Notes: generated by a model not told the origin, from the sequence alone. A DNA stretch of 64,000 bases from Mycobacteroides chelonae CCUG 47445 (GCF_001632805.1 NZ_CP007220.1:3658001-3722000), one strand, 5' to 3'. Counted from the first letter of the stretch, positions 11,540-21,553 are shown. Made by a program: numbers and translations.

Positions 11540-12232
11540 CTAGAGTGCCGCGACCAGCCTCTCGATCTGACGGCGGTCCAGCACTTCAACCGTCCCGTCG
11601 GGTAGCCCGAGAATGCGGTCGGTGGCGATGCCGTAGAGCCGCTGACGCTGGACCGCCGCATCGATGGCCTCTGCGCGCGCCCGCGCATCCGGCGCGGCCA
11701 CGATCCTCTGCACGGTGGCGCCCATGTTGGCCGCGAAACCCTGGATCATGTCACCGACGCCCTCGGGATCGAATGTCTGGAACACCCCCTCGGCGACTCC
11801 GCGGGTGATCAGCTCGGTAAGCACGGGACGAAACTTGTCCTCCCAGATCGCCGAGATCCGGCGCAGCAGCGACTGGTTCTCTGGCCGCAGCATCGACCTC
11901 ATCGCCGCGATGCTCTCCGGTGCACCCAGCGCCATCTTGACCTCATAGCTAGCACGCAGTCCGGCGTTCAGCTGCTCCAACGCGCCCAGGCCCGACCCGG
12001 CGAACACCGGATTCAGCACCTCGAATGCTTGGTCGGCGCTGCGCTGCGCCAGCGCGGCCACCAGCGCTTCCTTAGAGGAAAAATAATGGTAGAAAGCACC
12101 TTTCGATATCCCGGAGGTGGCGATGAGATCGTTGAGGCTCACCTTCCCGTAGCCGCGGTCCAGGAAGAGGGCCATCGCCAGATCGAGCAATTCGGTCCGG
12201 CGTACCTCCGGATGCTTCACCACACGCGGCAT
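11540..12232 (-). CDS. TetR-family transcriptional regulator
   Basis: This 230-residue protein has an N-terminal TetR helix-turn-helix (RRTELLDLAMALFLDRGYGKVSLNDLIATSGISKGAFYHYFSSKEAL, about 11-57) and a helical ligand domain. The gene begins 3 bp after the stop of the small membrane protein, so the two form an operon transcribed away from the acyl-CoA-oxidase-like gene. Two near-identical 18-bp repeats between the divergent units (12687-12724) are the obvious operator. The likely job is repression of both units, relieved by a fatty-acyl or hydrophobic ligand; the ligand is unknown. Confidence 0.9.
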   Translation of the reverse strand: MPRVVKHPEVRRTELLDLAMALFLDRGYGKVSLNDLIATSGISKGAFYHYFSSKEALVAALAQRSADQAFEVLNPVFAGSGLGALEQLNAGLRASYEVKMALGAPESIAAMRSMLRPENQSLLRRISAIWEDKFRPVLTELITRGVAEGVFQTFDPEGVGDMIQGFAANMGATVQRIVAAPDARARAEAIDAAVQRQRLYGIATDRILGLPDGTVEVLDRRQIERLVAAL

Positions 12233-12235
12233 ACG

Positions 12236-12658
12236 TCAGCGCTTCCTGACCCAGCCGACGTAGGTCAGGTACACACCGACGACCGTGAGAAACAGGAAGA
12301 AGAAACGGACCGGGCCGACTGCGGGCACCGAGGCATCGACCCCCTTCTGCATCAGCTGAGGAAACGCCAACAGAACGAATCCGCGCAGGGCAAGGAACCA
12401 TCCGAACAGCGAGATGATCACCGGCGCGAGTCCTCGCCAAAACTGATGGAAGGCGATGATCATCAGCCCACAAAACAGCAGCAGAGCACCGAACAGCCAG
12501 GACCACATCGGCTCTGTGAAGAAGCTGTCGCCCAGGAAGCGCAGATCTGCCGCGCGCACGGCGATGATGACGGTGACCGTCGCGACAAAGGGGCCGATGA
12601 CCCGCGCAAATGCGCGGGTACGCAGGGCCGGATCGACCGTGGTGGACGCAGTATTCAT
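12236..12658 (-). CDS. Small four-helix membrane protein of unknown function
   Basis: The protein has 140 residues with four predicted membrane segments (about 18-38, 52-72, 78-98, 115-134) and a basic end (VGWVRKR). I do not recognise the family. The in-frame ORF opens at 12784, but that would run through the operator repeats; the ATG at 12658 has an excellent ribosome binding site (AAAGGAGAT, 7 bp upstream), so I chose it. It is followed 3 bp later by the TetR gene and is probably regulated by it. It could be a transport or sensing partner; nothing in the sequence settles this. Confidence 0.8.
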   Translation of the reverse strand: MNTASTTVDPALRTRAFARVIGPFVATVTVIIAVRAADLRFLGDSFFTEPMWSWLFGALLLFCGLMIIAFHQFWRGLAPVIISLFGWFLALRGFVLLAFPQLMQKGVDASVPAVGPVRFFFLFLTVVGVYLTYVGWVRKR

Positions 12659-12686
12659 GTCCCGATCTCCTTTCACACTGCCCAAA

Positions 12687-12724
12687 TAGACCGCTGGTCG
12701 GTATGTTAGACCACTGGTCGGTAT
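12687..12724. promoter_or_regulatory. Tandem TetR operator repeats
   Basis: Two 18-bp units, TAGACCGCTGGTCGGTAT (12687-12704) and TAGACCACTGGTCGGTAT (12707-12724), repeat with a 20-bp period and differ at one base. Each contains the dyad GACC-N3-GGTC. They lie between the TetR operon (start 12658) and the divergent oxidase-like gene (start 12785), close to where promoters of both would be. The likely ligand is the TetR protein at 11540-12232. Confidence 0.8.
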
Positions 12725-12784
12725 AAGCAAATGGTTTGCCATAGAACGCCAAGCCGTCGGATCGATCTGACTAGGCTCGGACAT

Positions 12785-14734
12785 ATGGAGACCCGGACAG
12801 CACCTGCCGATCCCGAAGTCCTCACCTCGAATCTGCGCGTTGCGCTCGACGGCCGATTCGGCCCGATACGTGATGCCGCCCGCGAGTACCTGAACCGCGC
12901 CGATCTGCTACCTGATCCCTCACTGACACTCGAGGAGGCTCGGACGCGTTCACTGCGCATCTTGCGCGAGCTGGTTCCACATGGCTTGCCGCACGCGGGA
13001 TTCCGCAAGGAACACGGAGGTACCGGCGATGTCGGAGCCGCGATCGTCGGCATCGAGATGCTCGGCTACGCGGATCTGTCACTCATGGTCAAGGCCGGCG
13101 TGCAATGGGGCTTGTTCGGCGGTGCCATCGAAAACCTCGGCACCGCAACTCATCACAAGCAGTACGTAGTACCGCTGATCAATCTGGACGTACTCGGATG
13201 TTTCGGCATGACCGAGACCGGCCATGGTTCCAACGTTCAGGCCCTGCAGACCGTCGCCACCTACGACAACCAGACCGGCGACTTCGTTCTGAACTCGGAG
13301 GGCTCGCTGGCACGTAAGGACTACATTGGTGGCGCCGCGGAGCACGCCACCGTGGCCGCGGTTTTCGCTCAGCTCGTCACCGGCGGGCCTGGCGAAGAGG
13401 CATCCGGCCGGGGAGTGCATTGCTTCGTGGTACCCATCCGGGACGCGGCGGGCAATGATCTGCCCGGCATCACCACCAGCGACTGCGGATACAAAGGCGG
13501 CCTCGCCGGAGTCGACAACGGGCGCATTGTGTTCGACAACGTGCGGGTGCCTCGCGCCAACCTGCTCAACAAATATGCGGACGTCAACGCCGACGGCTCC
13601 TACACCTCGCCCATCGAGAATGAGAACAAGCGATTCTTCACCATGCTGGGCACACTCATCCGCGGACGGGTCAGCGTCGCCGCGACCTCCGGTGCGGCGG
13701 CCCGCAAGGCGCTGACCATCGCATCGCGGTATGCCCTGGTACGCAAGCAGTTTGACACGCCGGACAGCGACGACGAGGTGATCATCGCCGACTATCTGGT
13801 GCATCAGCGCAAGCTACTGCCCCTGATCGCCCGGTCGTACGCACTGGCATTCGCGCAGAACGAGCTCACCGAGGAACTGCACGAGGTGCAGACCGCCGAC
13901 GAGGTGGACGCGGACCGGCAGCGCCAGCTGGAAAGTGCCGCAGCGGGTTTGAAGGCGATGACCAGCTGGCACGCCCAGAACACCATCACCGTGTGCCGCG
14001 AGGCGTGCGGTGGGGCCGGCTATCTCGATGCCAACCAGCTCACCATTCTGCGCCGCGATATCGACGTGTTCACCACCTTCGAAGGCGATAACACCGTGCT
14101 CACCCAACTGGTGGCCAAGGAACTCCTGTCGGCCTACGCCGAGGATGTGCGTGGTCTCAATGCTGTGGGCTGGACCCGGTTTATCGCAGGCATGGCCCGC
14201 GACGTGATCCTGGAACGCTCCGCGGCCCGGCAGGTAATCCAGACCATCCTGGACTCTTCCGACGAGGACGTCGAGGAATCCGATTTGAGCAACAGGGGCA
14301 CCCAGCTGCGACTGCTGCGCAATCGCGAAGATCACCTGCTGCGCACCGCGGCCACCCGGATGCAGCGTGCCCAATCTGATGATGAAGACCCCTTCGAGGT
14401 CTTCAACTCCGCACAGGACCACATCCTCAAAGTGGGCTCGGCCCACACCGAACGGGTGGTGCTGGAAGCCTTCATCGAAGCGATCGACAGCTGCGACAGC
14501 AAGTCCGCACAGGAACTATTGGAGAAGCTGTGCGATCTGTTTGTCTACAGCACGCTCGAAGCGGACCTGTCATGGTTCCTGATGCACCGGCATGTCTCGA
14601 CCGAACGCGCGAAGGCCATCAGGCGCGGTGTCAATCAACTGTGCGAGGAGCTGCGCCCGCATCTGAGCACACTGGTCGATGCTTTCGGAATTCCCGAGGC
14701 GCTGCTCGCCACGGAGATGATCCCCGACAACTAG
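12785..14734 (+). CDS. Acyl-CoA oxidase/dehydrogenase-family flavoprotein
   Basis: This 649-residue protein matches the longer acyl-CoA oxidase branch of the family. Features are the [14 protein letters not shown] block (about residues 139-152), the FAD/substrate middle domain, and [18 protein letters not shown] with the catalytic glutamate in FEGD. The C-terminal half is helical, as in peroxisomal-type oxidases. It would oxidise acyl-CoA to 2-enoyl-CoA, passing electrons to O2 or to an ETF. The ATG at 12785 is preferred to an in-frame start at 12731 because it lies past the operator repeats. It probably answers to the divergent TetR. It ends on the same CTAG as lpqB on the other strand. Confidence 0.88.
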   Translation: METRTAPADPEVLTSNLRVALDGRFGPIRDAAREYLNRADLLPDPSLTLEEARTRSLRILRELVPHGLPHAGFRKEHGGTGDVGAAIVGIEMLGYADLSLMVKAGVQWGLFGGAIENLGTATHHKQYVVPLINLDVLGCFGMTETGHGSNVQALQTVATYDNQTGDFVLNSEGSLARKDYIGGAAEHATVAAVFAQLVTGGPGEEASGRGVHCFVVPIRDAAGNDLPGITTSDCGYKGGLAGVDNGRIVFDNVRVPRANLLNKYADVNADGSYTSPIENENKRFFTMLGTLIRGRVSVAATSGAAARKALTIASRYALVRKQFDTPDSDDEVIIADYLVHQRKLLPLIARSYALAFAQNELTEELHEVQTADEVDADRQRQLESAAAGLKAMTSWHAQNTITVCREACGGAGYLDANQLTILRRDIDVFTTFEGDNTVLTQLVAKELLSAYAEDVRGLNAVGWTRFIAGMARDVILERSAARQVIQTILDSSDEDVEESDLSNRGTQLRLLRNREDHLLRTAATRMQRAQSDDEDPFEVFNSAQDHILKVGSAHTERVVLEAFIEAIDSCDSKSAQELLEKLCDLFVYSTLEADLSWFLMHRHVSTERAKAIRRGVNQLCEELRPHLSTLVDAFGIPEALLATEMIPDN

Positions 14735-16482
14735 CCCGTCAGCACCGGAATCGCTTGCGGCAGCATGAGCGGACGTACCTCGATCCATCGCACTTCGGGG
14801 GTACCCAATCCCGTCAGCTGCAGCACGCCCCGCGCATCGGCGATATAGATCGCCGCCGGCGAGGCCGCGATCGTCGAGACCGGTGTCAGGAGATTCTGAT
14901 CGTTCAGATCTGAGTTCACTCCGTCGAGGTTCACATTCGCCACCGGATGTGAACCGTCGTTGCGGGCCACCGCGATGTCGTCGCCGGTGCGCCAGGCCAG
15001 CGATACCGCGGAGTTCCCGAGGCCATAGCCCAACCGACGCGGATGTGCCAGGGCGTAGTCGCCGCTGTCGGTCTGTATCACCGTCGCCAGGATCACCTGG
15101 CCATCGATGATCATCGCGGCGCGCGTGCCATCGCGGGACAAGGCCAATTCGCTGATGGGGCCCTTGTACTTCTCCGCCACCGCGGATGATTCGACAGGCA
15201 GCACCGCCACCATCGATGTGGTGGCTTCCTGGATTATCCGAACGACCCGGCCGCCGTCGATCACCGTCCACACCGCGTCGTCGAGCGCCCAGGTCGGGCG
15301 GGTCAGCGTCTTACCGCCGACCGCCTCGCTGCCGTTGGCACCGTTGGCGCCCACCCAGAGCGACATCTGCGGATCATCTCCGCCCTGCACCCGGATAACC
15401 GAGGCAATCTGACGCCCACTGCGTGAGAGTGCAGCCGAAACCTGGTTTCCCACTTGGCCAAACGATCCGCGCACCGGCACCGCAGCATCACGGTCGACCG
15501 TCACCATGGACCCGTTCAACAACCCGTAGAGGCCCACCCCCGCACCCTCCGATGCGCCGGGGTCGGTCGACGCGACGTTCTGGGTGCTCCAGCCCTCCGC
15601 GAACTGCTCGTCCAGGGGAGCACCGTTGACCTGCAAGACGTACGGCCCGGCGATACCGGCCCGCGAGAGCGTCCAAATCACCTGCGCGGCAAGGAACTGG
15701 CGGGTCCGCTGATCGGGCGTGAGGTTGCCCTCCAGCTCCACGCGCACGCCGCCGTATCCGCGTCCCACGTCCACCCTGCTGCCGTCGACACGGGTCAGCG
15801 GGCCGCGCAACCGCAGACCGCTCAGGTGGTTGCGCACCGCCCCCACCAGCTCCGGGCGCGGGCCGGACAGCAGCTTGTACACGAGCTCGGTGGCCAGCAG
15901 ATCGGGATCGTTGACCGCCACATAGCGCGGGTCGGGCACGACCGTGCGACCCGCCGGGTCGGCGAAGTACACCGTGTACCGGCGATAGGTGGACTGAAAC
16001 TGACCCCAGTCAAGGAATACCCCGTTGGGCAACGAATCGATCCGCCATTCGCCATTGGCCTTCACCAGCGTGAACTGGGGATCCTGAACATCACCCTGGT
16101 GCATCTCGAAAACCCCGATGTCGGACAGCGTGCCCAACTTGTTGGCGCGCACATTGATCGTCCACCGGTCGACGCCGCGCTGGTCGGCGAATGACGGCGA
16201 CTCGATCAGCACCGCATCGCCCGCGTCATCCCACGTCCGCGAACTGGATTCGGTGAGGAACTGGCGCGCCGCGCGATGCCTGTTCGAGGGGTCTGCGGTC
16301 GCCTTCAAGAATTCGCGCAGCACCGTCTCGGGTTCCATCCCCGGAGTGGGTGCCGGCATCCCTGGCGGCAATGGCCGTTGCACCGTGCCGATGGCCTGCG
16401 GCGAGGACGAGGACGGTACTCCGGCACAGCCGGTGAGCCCGAGTGCCACCACGGTCAGCACCGCGGCTACCCGGCGGCGCAT
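14731..16482 (-). CDS. lpqB: Lipoprotein LpqB (MtrAB-associated)
   Basis: This 583-residue lipoprotein has a signal peptide with lipobox LTGC at residues 16-19 ([20 protein letters not shown]), a GerMN-type domain in the N-terminal half and a C-terminal beta-propeller. It interacts with the sensor kinase MtrB in actinobacteria and affects cell-wall behaviour and division. An in-frame extension upstream to 16719 reads through mtrB and is not credible. The ATG overlaps the mtrB stop in a TGATG, showing translational coupling in the mtrA-mtrB-lpqB operon. The length equals the M. tuberculosis protein as I recall it. The stop shares the CTAG with the convergent oxidase-like gene. Confidence 0.96.
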   Translation of the reverse strand: MRRRVAAVLTVVALGLTGCAGVPSSSSPQAIGTVQRPLPPGMPAPTPGMEPETVLREFLKATADPSNRHRAARQFLTESSSRTWDDAGDAVLIESPSFADQRGVDRWTINVRANKLGTLSDIGVFEMHQGDVQDPQFTLVKANGEWRIDSLPNGVFLDWGQFQSTYRRYTVYFADPAGRTVVPDPRYVAVNDPDLLATELVYKLLSGPRPELVGAVRNHLSGLRLRGPLTRVDGSRVDVGRGYGGVRVELEGNLTPDQRTRQFLAAQVIWTLSRAGIAGPYVLQVNGAPLDEQFAEGWSTQNVASTDPGASEGAGVGLYGLLNGSMVTVDRDAAVPVRGSFGQVGNQVSAALSRSGRQIASVIRVQGGDDPQMSLWVGANGANGSEAVGGKTLTRPTWALDDAVWTVIDGGRVVRIIQEATTSMVAVLPVESSAVAEKYKGPISELALSRDGTRAAMIIDGQVILATVIQTDSGDYALAHPRRLGYGLGNSAVSLAWRTGDDIAVARNDGSHPVANVNLDGVNSDLNDQNLLTPVSTIAASPAAIYIADARGVLQLTGLGTPEVRWIEVRPLMLPQAIPVLTG

Positions 16483-18209
16483 CAGGACGACTCCCGCACG
16501 TGGTCGGCCTTGGCACCCGAGGTACGCATTGGTGTGGTCTCCTGCTCCCCCGGCTGGATTCCCCGTTCCCCCGGCTGAGTTCCCCGCGAAACCGGCCGGC
16601 GCGCACCGACACTCGGGCGGCTCGTCGGGTTCAACGGAAGCGGGCTCGTGGTCACCTTGTGCCCACGGACCAACGGCACCGTCAACCGGAAAAGCGCCCC
16701 GTTGCCCGGTTCGCCCCACGCCTCCAGGCGACCCTGATGCAACCGGGCGTCCTCGACGCTGATCGCCAACCCCAGCCCGGTGCCGCCCGAGTGACGCTTG
16801 CGCGATGGGTCGGCACGCCAGAACCTGTTGAACACCAGCTTTTCCTCACCGGGGCGCAGGCCAACTCCGCGATCGCGCACGGTGACGGCGACGCTGTCGA
16901 TATCGGCGGCCATCCGGATGGTGACGGGCTTGTGCTCGCTGTGGTCGATCGCGTTGGCGACAAGGTTGCGCAGAATCCGCTCCACCCGACGGGGATCCAC
17001 CTCGGCGATGATCTCGCTGTCGGGCATGTCGAGCTCTACTTCGGTGTCCAACTCGTCCGCCAGGTGCTTGACCGAAGCCACCACGGTCTTGACGGTGTCG
17101 CGCAGATCCACCTGTTCCACGGCGAGCTCGGCCACGCCGGCATCGTGCCGCGAGATTTCCAGCAGGTCACTCAGCAGCGTCTCGAACCGGTCGAGCTCGT
17201 TGACCATCAGTTCGGCAGAACGCTGCAGCGCCGGGTCGAGCTCCTCACGGTTGTCGTAGATGAGATCGGCCGCCATGCGCACCGTGGTCAATGGCGTACG
17301 CAGTTCGTGGCTGACGTCAGAGGTGAAGCGGCGCTGCAGGTTTCCGAACTCTTCCAGCTGGGTGATCTCCCGCGAGAGACTTTCGGCCATGTCGTTGAAC
17401 GACACCGCAAGCCGTGCCATGTCGTCGACACCGCGCACCGGCATACGTTCGGACAGATGTCCCTCGGCGAATCGCTCGGCAATGCGCGAGGCCGACCGCA
17501 CCGGCAGCACCACCTGGCGCGCGACCAGCAGCGCGGCCGCCGCCAACAGCACCAGCAGCACCACCCCGCCGGTGACGATGGTGCCGCGCACCAGCGAAAT
17601 CGTGCTTTCCTCGTTCGACAGCGGGAAGACCAGGTACAGCTCGAGCGCGGTGACCTTCGACGTGGTCGGCGAGCCGATGACCAGAGCCTTCCCGGAGAAG
17701 CTCTCGGTGTGCACCATCGAGTACTGGTAGCTGACCTGGCCGGCCTTGACGAATTCGCGCAGCGGGCCGGGGATCTGAGTGGCGGGGCCCGCCGACGTCG
17801 CCTCGCGGGGACCATCGCCAGGCACCAGAAGGACCGCATCGAACGCTCCGGCGCCGCCGCCTTCGGATCCCTTGCTGCCGTTCAGCAGCTGGTTGCGGGC
17901 CAATTCCAGGCTGCTCTGCAGCGACCGTGTCTCCTCGCCACCGACGTCATCGCTGACGATGACGCGAGCCCGCTCCATCTCTTCGGTCGCGACCCGAATC
18001 TTCGATTCCAGGATGCGGTCGGTCACCTGGCTGGTGAGGACGAATCCCAGAATCAGGATGACGAGGGAGGACAGCGCCAAATTGGACACCACCACCCGCA
18101 CCTGCAGGGAACGGCGCCAGGTAAACCCGACCGCTCGACTCAGTGCCTTCAGTCCGCGTACCAGTGGTGCCGATCGCCGCTGAATGCGCCGCTTCGAGCT
18201 GAAGATCAC
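16482..18209 (-). CDS. mtrB: Sensor histidine kinase MtrB
   Basis: This 575-residue kinase has two membrane segments (about 41-60 and 211-230) around an extracytoplasmic sensor of ~150 residues. It then has a HAMP domain, the dimerisation helix with [11 protein letters not shown] (His301 is the phospho-acceptor), and an ATPase domain with the N box ([13 protein letters not shown]), DRGVGL and GGTGLGLAI. The C-terminus beyond residue ~520 is a basic, Pro/Arg-rich tail. It phosphorylates MtrA and links to division and peptidoglycan remodelling. It overlaps mtrA by 4 bp and lpqB by 1 bp. Confidence 0.97.
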   Translation of the reverse strand: MIFSSKRRIQRRSAPLVRGLKALSRAVGFTWRRSLQVRVVVSNLALSSLVILILGFVLTSQVTDRILESKIRVATEEMERARVIVSDDVGGEETRSLQSSLELARNQLLNGSKGSEGGGAGAFDAVLLVPGDGPREATSAGPATQIPGPLREFVKAGQVSYQYSMVHTESFSGKALVIGSPTTSKVTALELYLVFPLSNEESTISLVRGTIVTGGVVLLVLLAAAALLVARQVVLPVRSASRIAERFAEGHLSERMPVRGVDDMARLAVSFNDMAESLSREITQLEEFGNLQRRFTSDVSHELRTPLTTVRMAADLIYDNREELDPALQRSAELMVNELDRFETLLSDLLEISRHDAGVAELAVEQVDLRDTVKTVVASVKHLADELDTEVELDMPDSEIIAEVDPRRVERILRNLVANAIDHSEHKPVTIRMAADIDSVAVTVRDRGVGLRPGEEKLVFNRFWRADPSRKRHSGGTGLGLAISVEDARLHQGRLEAWGEPGNGALFRLTVPLVRGHKVTTSPLPLNPTSRPSVGARRPVSRGTQPGERGIQPGEQETTPMRTSGAKADHVRESS

Positions 18210-18892
18210 GGGGGTCCGGCCTTATATCCCACTCCTCGAACGGTCAACACCACGGTCGGATTTTCGGGGTCCTTCTCGACCTTCGCCCGCAGCCGCTGCA
18301 CGTGGACGTTCACCAGCCGGGTATCGGCCGGGTGACGGTAGCCCCACACCTGTTCGAGCAGCACATCACGAGTAAACACCTGGCGCGGTTTGCGTGCCAG
18401 CGCCACCAGTAGGTCGAACTCCAGCGGGGTCAGGGAGATCTGCTCGCCCTCACGCGTCACCTTGTGCGCGGGAACATCGATGTCGATGCCCGCGATGTTC
18501 AGCAGCTCGGCGGGCTCGTCGTCGTTGCGCCGCAACCGGGCACGAATACGTGCGACGAGCTCCTTGGGCTTGAATGGCTTCATGATGTAGTCGTCGGCAC
18601 CCGACTCCAGGCCGAGCACCACATCGACGGTGTCGGTCTTGGCGGTCAGCATGACGATCGGCACACCGGAATCGGAACGCAGCACCCGGCATACGTCGAT
18701 GCCATTCATCCCGGGCAGCATGAGATCCAACAGAACCAGATCGGGGCGCAGCTCACGGACCGCGGTGAGCGCCTGAGTACCGTCGCTCACCACTGCCGTC
18801 TCGAAGCCCTCCCCGCGCAACACGATGGTGAGCATCTCTGCCAATGACGCGTCATCGTCGACAACAAGGATCCTTTGCCTCATAGAGCCCAT
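18206..18892 (-). CDS. mtrA: Response regulator MtrA
   Basis: OmpR-type regulator of 228 residues: receiver domain with DDD (12-14), the phospho-acceptor Asp56 in [10 protein letters not shown] and the KPF lysine near residue 105; then a winged-helix domain (about 133-226) ending in [12 protein letters not shown]. It is essential in M. tuberculosis and controls DNA replication and cell-wall genes. An in-frame ATG lies 7 codons upstream at 18913, but the start at 18892 gives the standard 228-residue length. In M. tuberculosis I recall tmk directly upstream; here an acyl-CoA ligase and mgtC intervene. Confidence 0.97.
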   Translation of the reverse strand: MGSMRQRILVVDDDASLAEMLTIVLRGEGFETAVVSDGTQALTAVRELRPDLVLLDLMLPGMNGIDVCRVLRSDSGVPIVMLTAKTDTVDVVLGLESGADDYIMKPFKPKELVARIRARLRRNDDEPAELLNIAGIDIDVPAHKVTREGEQISLTPLEFDLLVALARKPRQVFTRDVLLEQVWGYRHPADTRLVNVHVQRLRAKVEKDPENPTVVLTVRGVGYKAGPP

Positions 18893-18949
18893 CGTGTCAC
18901 TAGATCGTGACAAAACCGGGGTACCAAAGGGGCGAGTTGCGAACTAGTC

Positions 18950-20482
18950 TCACGCGAGCTGCTGGCGGATCCTGAACTTCTGAATCTTCCCGGTCGCGGT
19001 TCTGGGCAGAGAATCGACAAACTCGACACGTTTGGGGCATTTGTACCCGGCCAGATTCTCCCGGCAGTGCGCGATGAGATCCGGGCCGGTGGGTGGATCT
19101 ATCCCCGGATCTGTCACCGAGATCACCACGACCGCGGTAACCAACTCGCCCCATTTGTCGTCGGGCACTCCGACGACGGCAGCCTCCCGGACTCCGGGAT
19201 GAGATATCAGCGCATCTTCCACTTCGATGGAGGACACGTTCTCGCCGCCGGTAATGATGATGTCCTTCTTGCGGTCCGAGATGCTCAGGTACCCGTCGGA
19301 CATCGATCCGCGATCACCGGTATGAAACCAATTGCCCGCCAACGCTTCCGTGGTCGCCTCTGGCTGATCCCAGTAGCCATCAAGATTCGTGTTCGACTGG
19401 GTGAGCACCTCACCGTCCTCGGCGATCGATACCCGCACACCTATCGCCGGGGCTCCCGCGCGGCCCAGCATGCGAGCCTGCTGGTGGTCGTCGAGATCGG
19501 CCCACTCGGACCGAAAGCGATTCATCGTGATGAGCGGTGCGGTCTCGGTGAGCCCGTATATCTGGATGAACTCCCAGCCGAGTTCGGCACGCACCCGCTC
19601 GATGGTGCGCGTCGGGGGTGGCGCACCCGCGACGATGATCCGAACCCGGTCCCGGCCGGGGATGGGCCCCTGCCAACGGGCCGCGGCGTCCAGCACAGAA
19701 TCGACGACCGTTGGTGCCGCGCACATCACGGTGACCCCATGCTCTGCGATACGCCGCAAGATCTCGTCACCGTCGACCTTGCGCAGCACGATATGCCGGC
19801 CACCCATTCCGGTCGCCGCATACGGCCACCCCCACCCGTTGCAGTGGAACATCGGCAACGTATGCAGCAGTACATCGTCGTCACGCAGGGTGGCGTGCAA
19901 CCCGAAAACGACTGCGTTGATCCAGATGTTGCGATGCGTGAGTTGCACACCTTTGGGACGGCTGGTGGTTCCTGAGGTGTAATTCAAAGTGGCGGTGTCT
20001 GATTCGGTGCACGACCAGGGCCTCGGATCGGCCCCCTGCGGTGAACCGATTTCACCGAATATCGCGGCGTCATCCTCTCCCAGCACGAAGTTATGGGTGG
20101 CGCGCACGGTGTCGAGCAGCCCACGCACCTCCGGGTCCACTATCAGTACCGAAGCCCGTGAGTGCTCGACGATGTACTCGATCTCAGCGGGAGCCAACCG
20201 AAAGTTGACGGGTACCAGGATGCGCCCCCACCCGGAAACTCCGAAGAACGAGGTGAGCAGTCGCGCACTGTTCTGCGAGACAATCGCGACCCGCTCCCCG
20301 GGCCCGACGCCCAGACCGTCAAGTGCCGCGGCTTGCCCACGCGCCCGCTCGGCAAGCTGCCGGTAGGTCACCGCGCCCCAGGAGGTCGCCGGTTGCACCG
20401 GCTCGTCGACTACCCCGACGCGGTCGGGATAGACCAGCTCCGCACGGTCCAGGAAATCTCGCACACTCAGATCGAAGAACAC
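18950..20482 (-). CDS. Acyl-CoA synthetase (FadD-type CoA ligase)
   Basis: Adenylate-forming CoA ligase of 510 residues. It has the P-loop NYTSGTTSRPKG, the QIYGLTETAP block, WFHTGDRG, and the C-terminal hinge SDRKKDIIITGGENVSSIEVE. A near-terminal RTATGKIQKF holds the catalytic lysine. This is the medium-/long-chain or branched-acid ligase branch, not a FAAL. The ORF is open back to 20554, but the GTG at 20482 (VFFDLSVRDFLDRAE) aligns with family N-termini and has AGGA about 8 bp upstream. It lies between mtrA and the divergent mgtC, outside the usual mycobacterial order, so its promoter lies in the ~280-bp shared intergenic region. Substrate unknown. Confidence 0.88.
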   Translation of the reverse strand: MFFDLSVRDFLDRAELVYPDRVGVVDEPVQPATSWGAVTYRQLAERARGQAAALDGLGVGPGERVAIVSQNSARLLTSFFGVSGWGRILVPVNFRLAPAEIEYIVEHSRASVLIVDPEVRGLLDTVRATHNFVLGEDDAAIFGEIGSPQGADPRPWSCTESDTATLNYTSGTTSRPKGVQLTHRNIWINAVVFGLHATLRDDDVLLHTLPMFHCNGWGWPYAATGMGGRHIVLRKVDGDEILRRIAEHGVTVMCAAPTVVDSVLDAAARWQGPIPGRDRVRIIVAGAPPPTRTIERVRAELGWEFIQIYGLTETAPLITMNRFRSEWADLDDHQQARMLGRAGAPAIGVRVSIAEDGEVLTQSNTNLDGYWDQPEATTEALAGNWFHTGDRGSMSDGYLSISDRKKDIIITGGENVSSIEVEDALISHPGVREAAVVGVPDDKWGELVTAVVVISVTDPGIDPPTGPDLIAHCRENLAGYKCPKRVEFVDSLPRTATGKIQKFRIRQQLA

Positions 20483-20638
20483 GCACCAATCCTGCCGCCC
20501 CGCTCCCAATGTGGCGCGCATATCCACGAAGCACACGGACGCCTTGCCGGTCACCGGCGGACGGGTGTTTAATGATGGCGCTTTGTTCAGCAGTGGTTCA
20601 TGCGCGCTTTGCGCACACGCTTAGGAGGTGACGCGACT

Positions 20639-20680
20639 ATGTCCGATAGTCAACCTCCGAGTATCCACAGCGCCTTCTAA
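20639..20680 (+). CDS. 13-codon upstream ORF in the mgtC leader
   Basis: A perfect ribosome binding site (AGGAGGTG, 20623-20630) is followed 8 bp later by ATG and a 13-codon ORF encoding MSDSQPPSIHSAF, ending in TAA at 20680. It starts 130 bp upstream of mgtC on the same strand. The consecutive proline codons (CCT CCG) and the overlap of its last codons with the 5' arm of a 9-bp hairpin suggest that ribosome progress on this peptide controls mgtC. In enterobacteria, mgtC and mgtA leaders use proline-codon uORFs to sense Mg2+ or proline charging; the resemblance here is by analogy only. Confidence 0.65.
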   Translation: MSDSQPPSIHSAF

Positions 20681-20735
20681 CGCAGATCAGGGTCGCGCTC
20701 GAAGGCGCTCTTGTTGCACCACACCGTTGTGTGCA
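20669..20735 (+). promoter_or_regulatory. Hairpins in the mgtC 5' leader
   Basis: Stem 1 pairs AGCGCCTTC (20669-20677, inside the end of the uORF) with GAAGGCGCT (20701-20709), nine perfect pairs around a 23-base loop. Stem 2 pairs TGCAC-ACA (20715-20723, one bulged C) with TGTGTGCA (20728-20735). A ribosome on the uORF would block stem 1. No T-run follows, so any attenuation would be Rho-dependent or translational. Confidence 0.5.
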
Positions 20736-20768
20736 CCTCGAAGCCACTGCAAGAGAACAGGACCCATC

Positions 20769-21491
20769 ATGAGTCATTGGGATGTCATCATCCGCGTAGC
20801 CCTGGGATTTGGCCTGGGTTGCGTCATCGGGATCGAACGGCAGTGGCGCGCCAAGAACGCCGGCCTGCGCACCAACGCGCTGGTATGCCTGGGCGCGACA
20901 CTCTTCGTCATCATGGGCGGCTACAGCTTCCATGGCCCCGGCGCCGACCCGACTCGCGTTGCAGCACAGATTGTTTCAGGTATCGGTTTCCTCGGCGCCG
21001 GTGTGATCATGAAGCAGGGCGCCACCATCACCGGGCTGAATACCGCCGCCACCATGTGGGCCACCGCCGCCGTGGGGGCGCTGGCCGGCGGCGGGATGTA
21101 CGACGTCGCGATAGTTGGCACCGCCGCCATCGTGCTGGCCAACGTGCTGCTGCGGCCGCTGGGGCATCTGCTGGATCGCCAACCGGCCATCGGTCGCGAG
21201 GCCCGACCGGCCGAGTATCTGTTCGAGGTCACCACCACCGACGAAACCGAGGCGCATATCCGCGCACTCACCGTGCAGGCCGTCAGCAGGCCTGAATTCG
21301 CACTGCAATCGGTGCGGTCCTATGACGTCGAAGACGGCAAGCATGTGCGCGTGGTGGCGAAACTGAGTGCCGAAGAACGCAACGACTCGCTACTGGAGTC
21401 CGCGGTGAGCCGGTTGTCCATGGAACCCGCTGTCTCATCGGTGCGCTGGCATGTCGATCGCGAGGAAGAGGCCGAAGCCAGTGAGTGGTAA
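20769..21491 (+). CDS. mgtC: MgtC-family membrane protein
   Basis: This 240-residue protein has the MgtC hydrophobic domain (about residues 1-135; VALGFGLGCVIGIERQWRAKNAGLRTNALVCLGA is the signature, followed by SGIGFLGAGVIMKQG) and a C-terminal soluble ACT-like domain (~145-235). MgtC supports growth in low Mg2+ and survival in macrophages, in Salmonella and M. tuberculosis, probably by modulating ATP synthase and membrane potential. The ORF is open upstream, but the ATG at 20769 begins the family N-terminus (MSHWDVIIRVALGFGLG). It is preceded by a short proline-containing uORF and hairpins. It sits between fadD and tmk, divergent from the ligase. Confidence 0.93.
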   Translation: MSHWDVIIRVALGFGLGCVIGIERQWRAKNAGLRTNALVCLGATLFVIMGGYSFHGPGADPTRVAAQIVSGIGFLGAGVIMKQGATITGLNTAATMWATAAVGALAGGGMYDVAIVGTAAIVLANVLLRPLGHLLDRQPAIGREARPAEYLFEVTTTDETEAHIRALTVQAVSRPEFALQSVRSYDVEDGKHVRVVAKLSAEERNDSLLESAVSRLSMEPAVSSVRWHVDREEEAEASEW

Positions 21492-21553
21492 GGGCCTACG
21501 CCCCGTCGAGTGTGAAGCCATGGCGATAGTTCGACCGAATATCCGCCGTATCT

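Noticed and set aside
16443..18335. 630-codon plus-strand ORF over mtrB
   Set aside because: It covers mtrB antisense, with Arg/His/Gln-rich low-complexity translation and no recognisable domain.
18895..18911. MtrA autoregulatory box upstream of mtrA (GTCAC...GTGAC)
   Set aside because: MtrA sites are direct GTCAC-type repeats; this is an inverted pair, so it was not annotated as an MtrA site.
20555..20768. M-box riboswitch in the mgtC leader
   Set aside because: The conserved M-box core blocks could not be matched; the uORF and hairpins explain the leader better.
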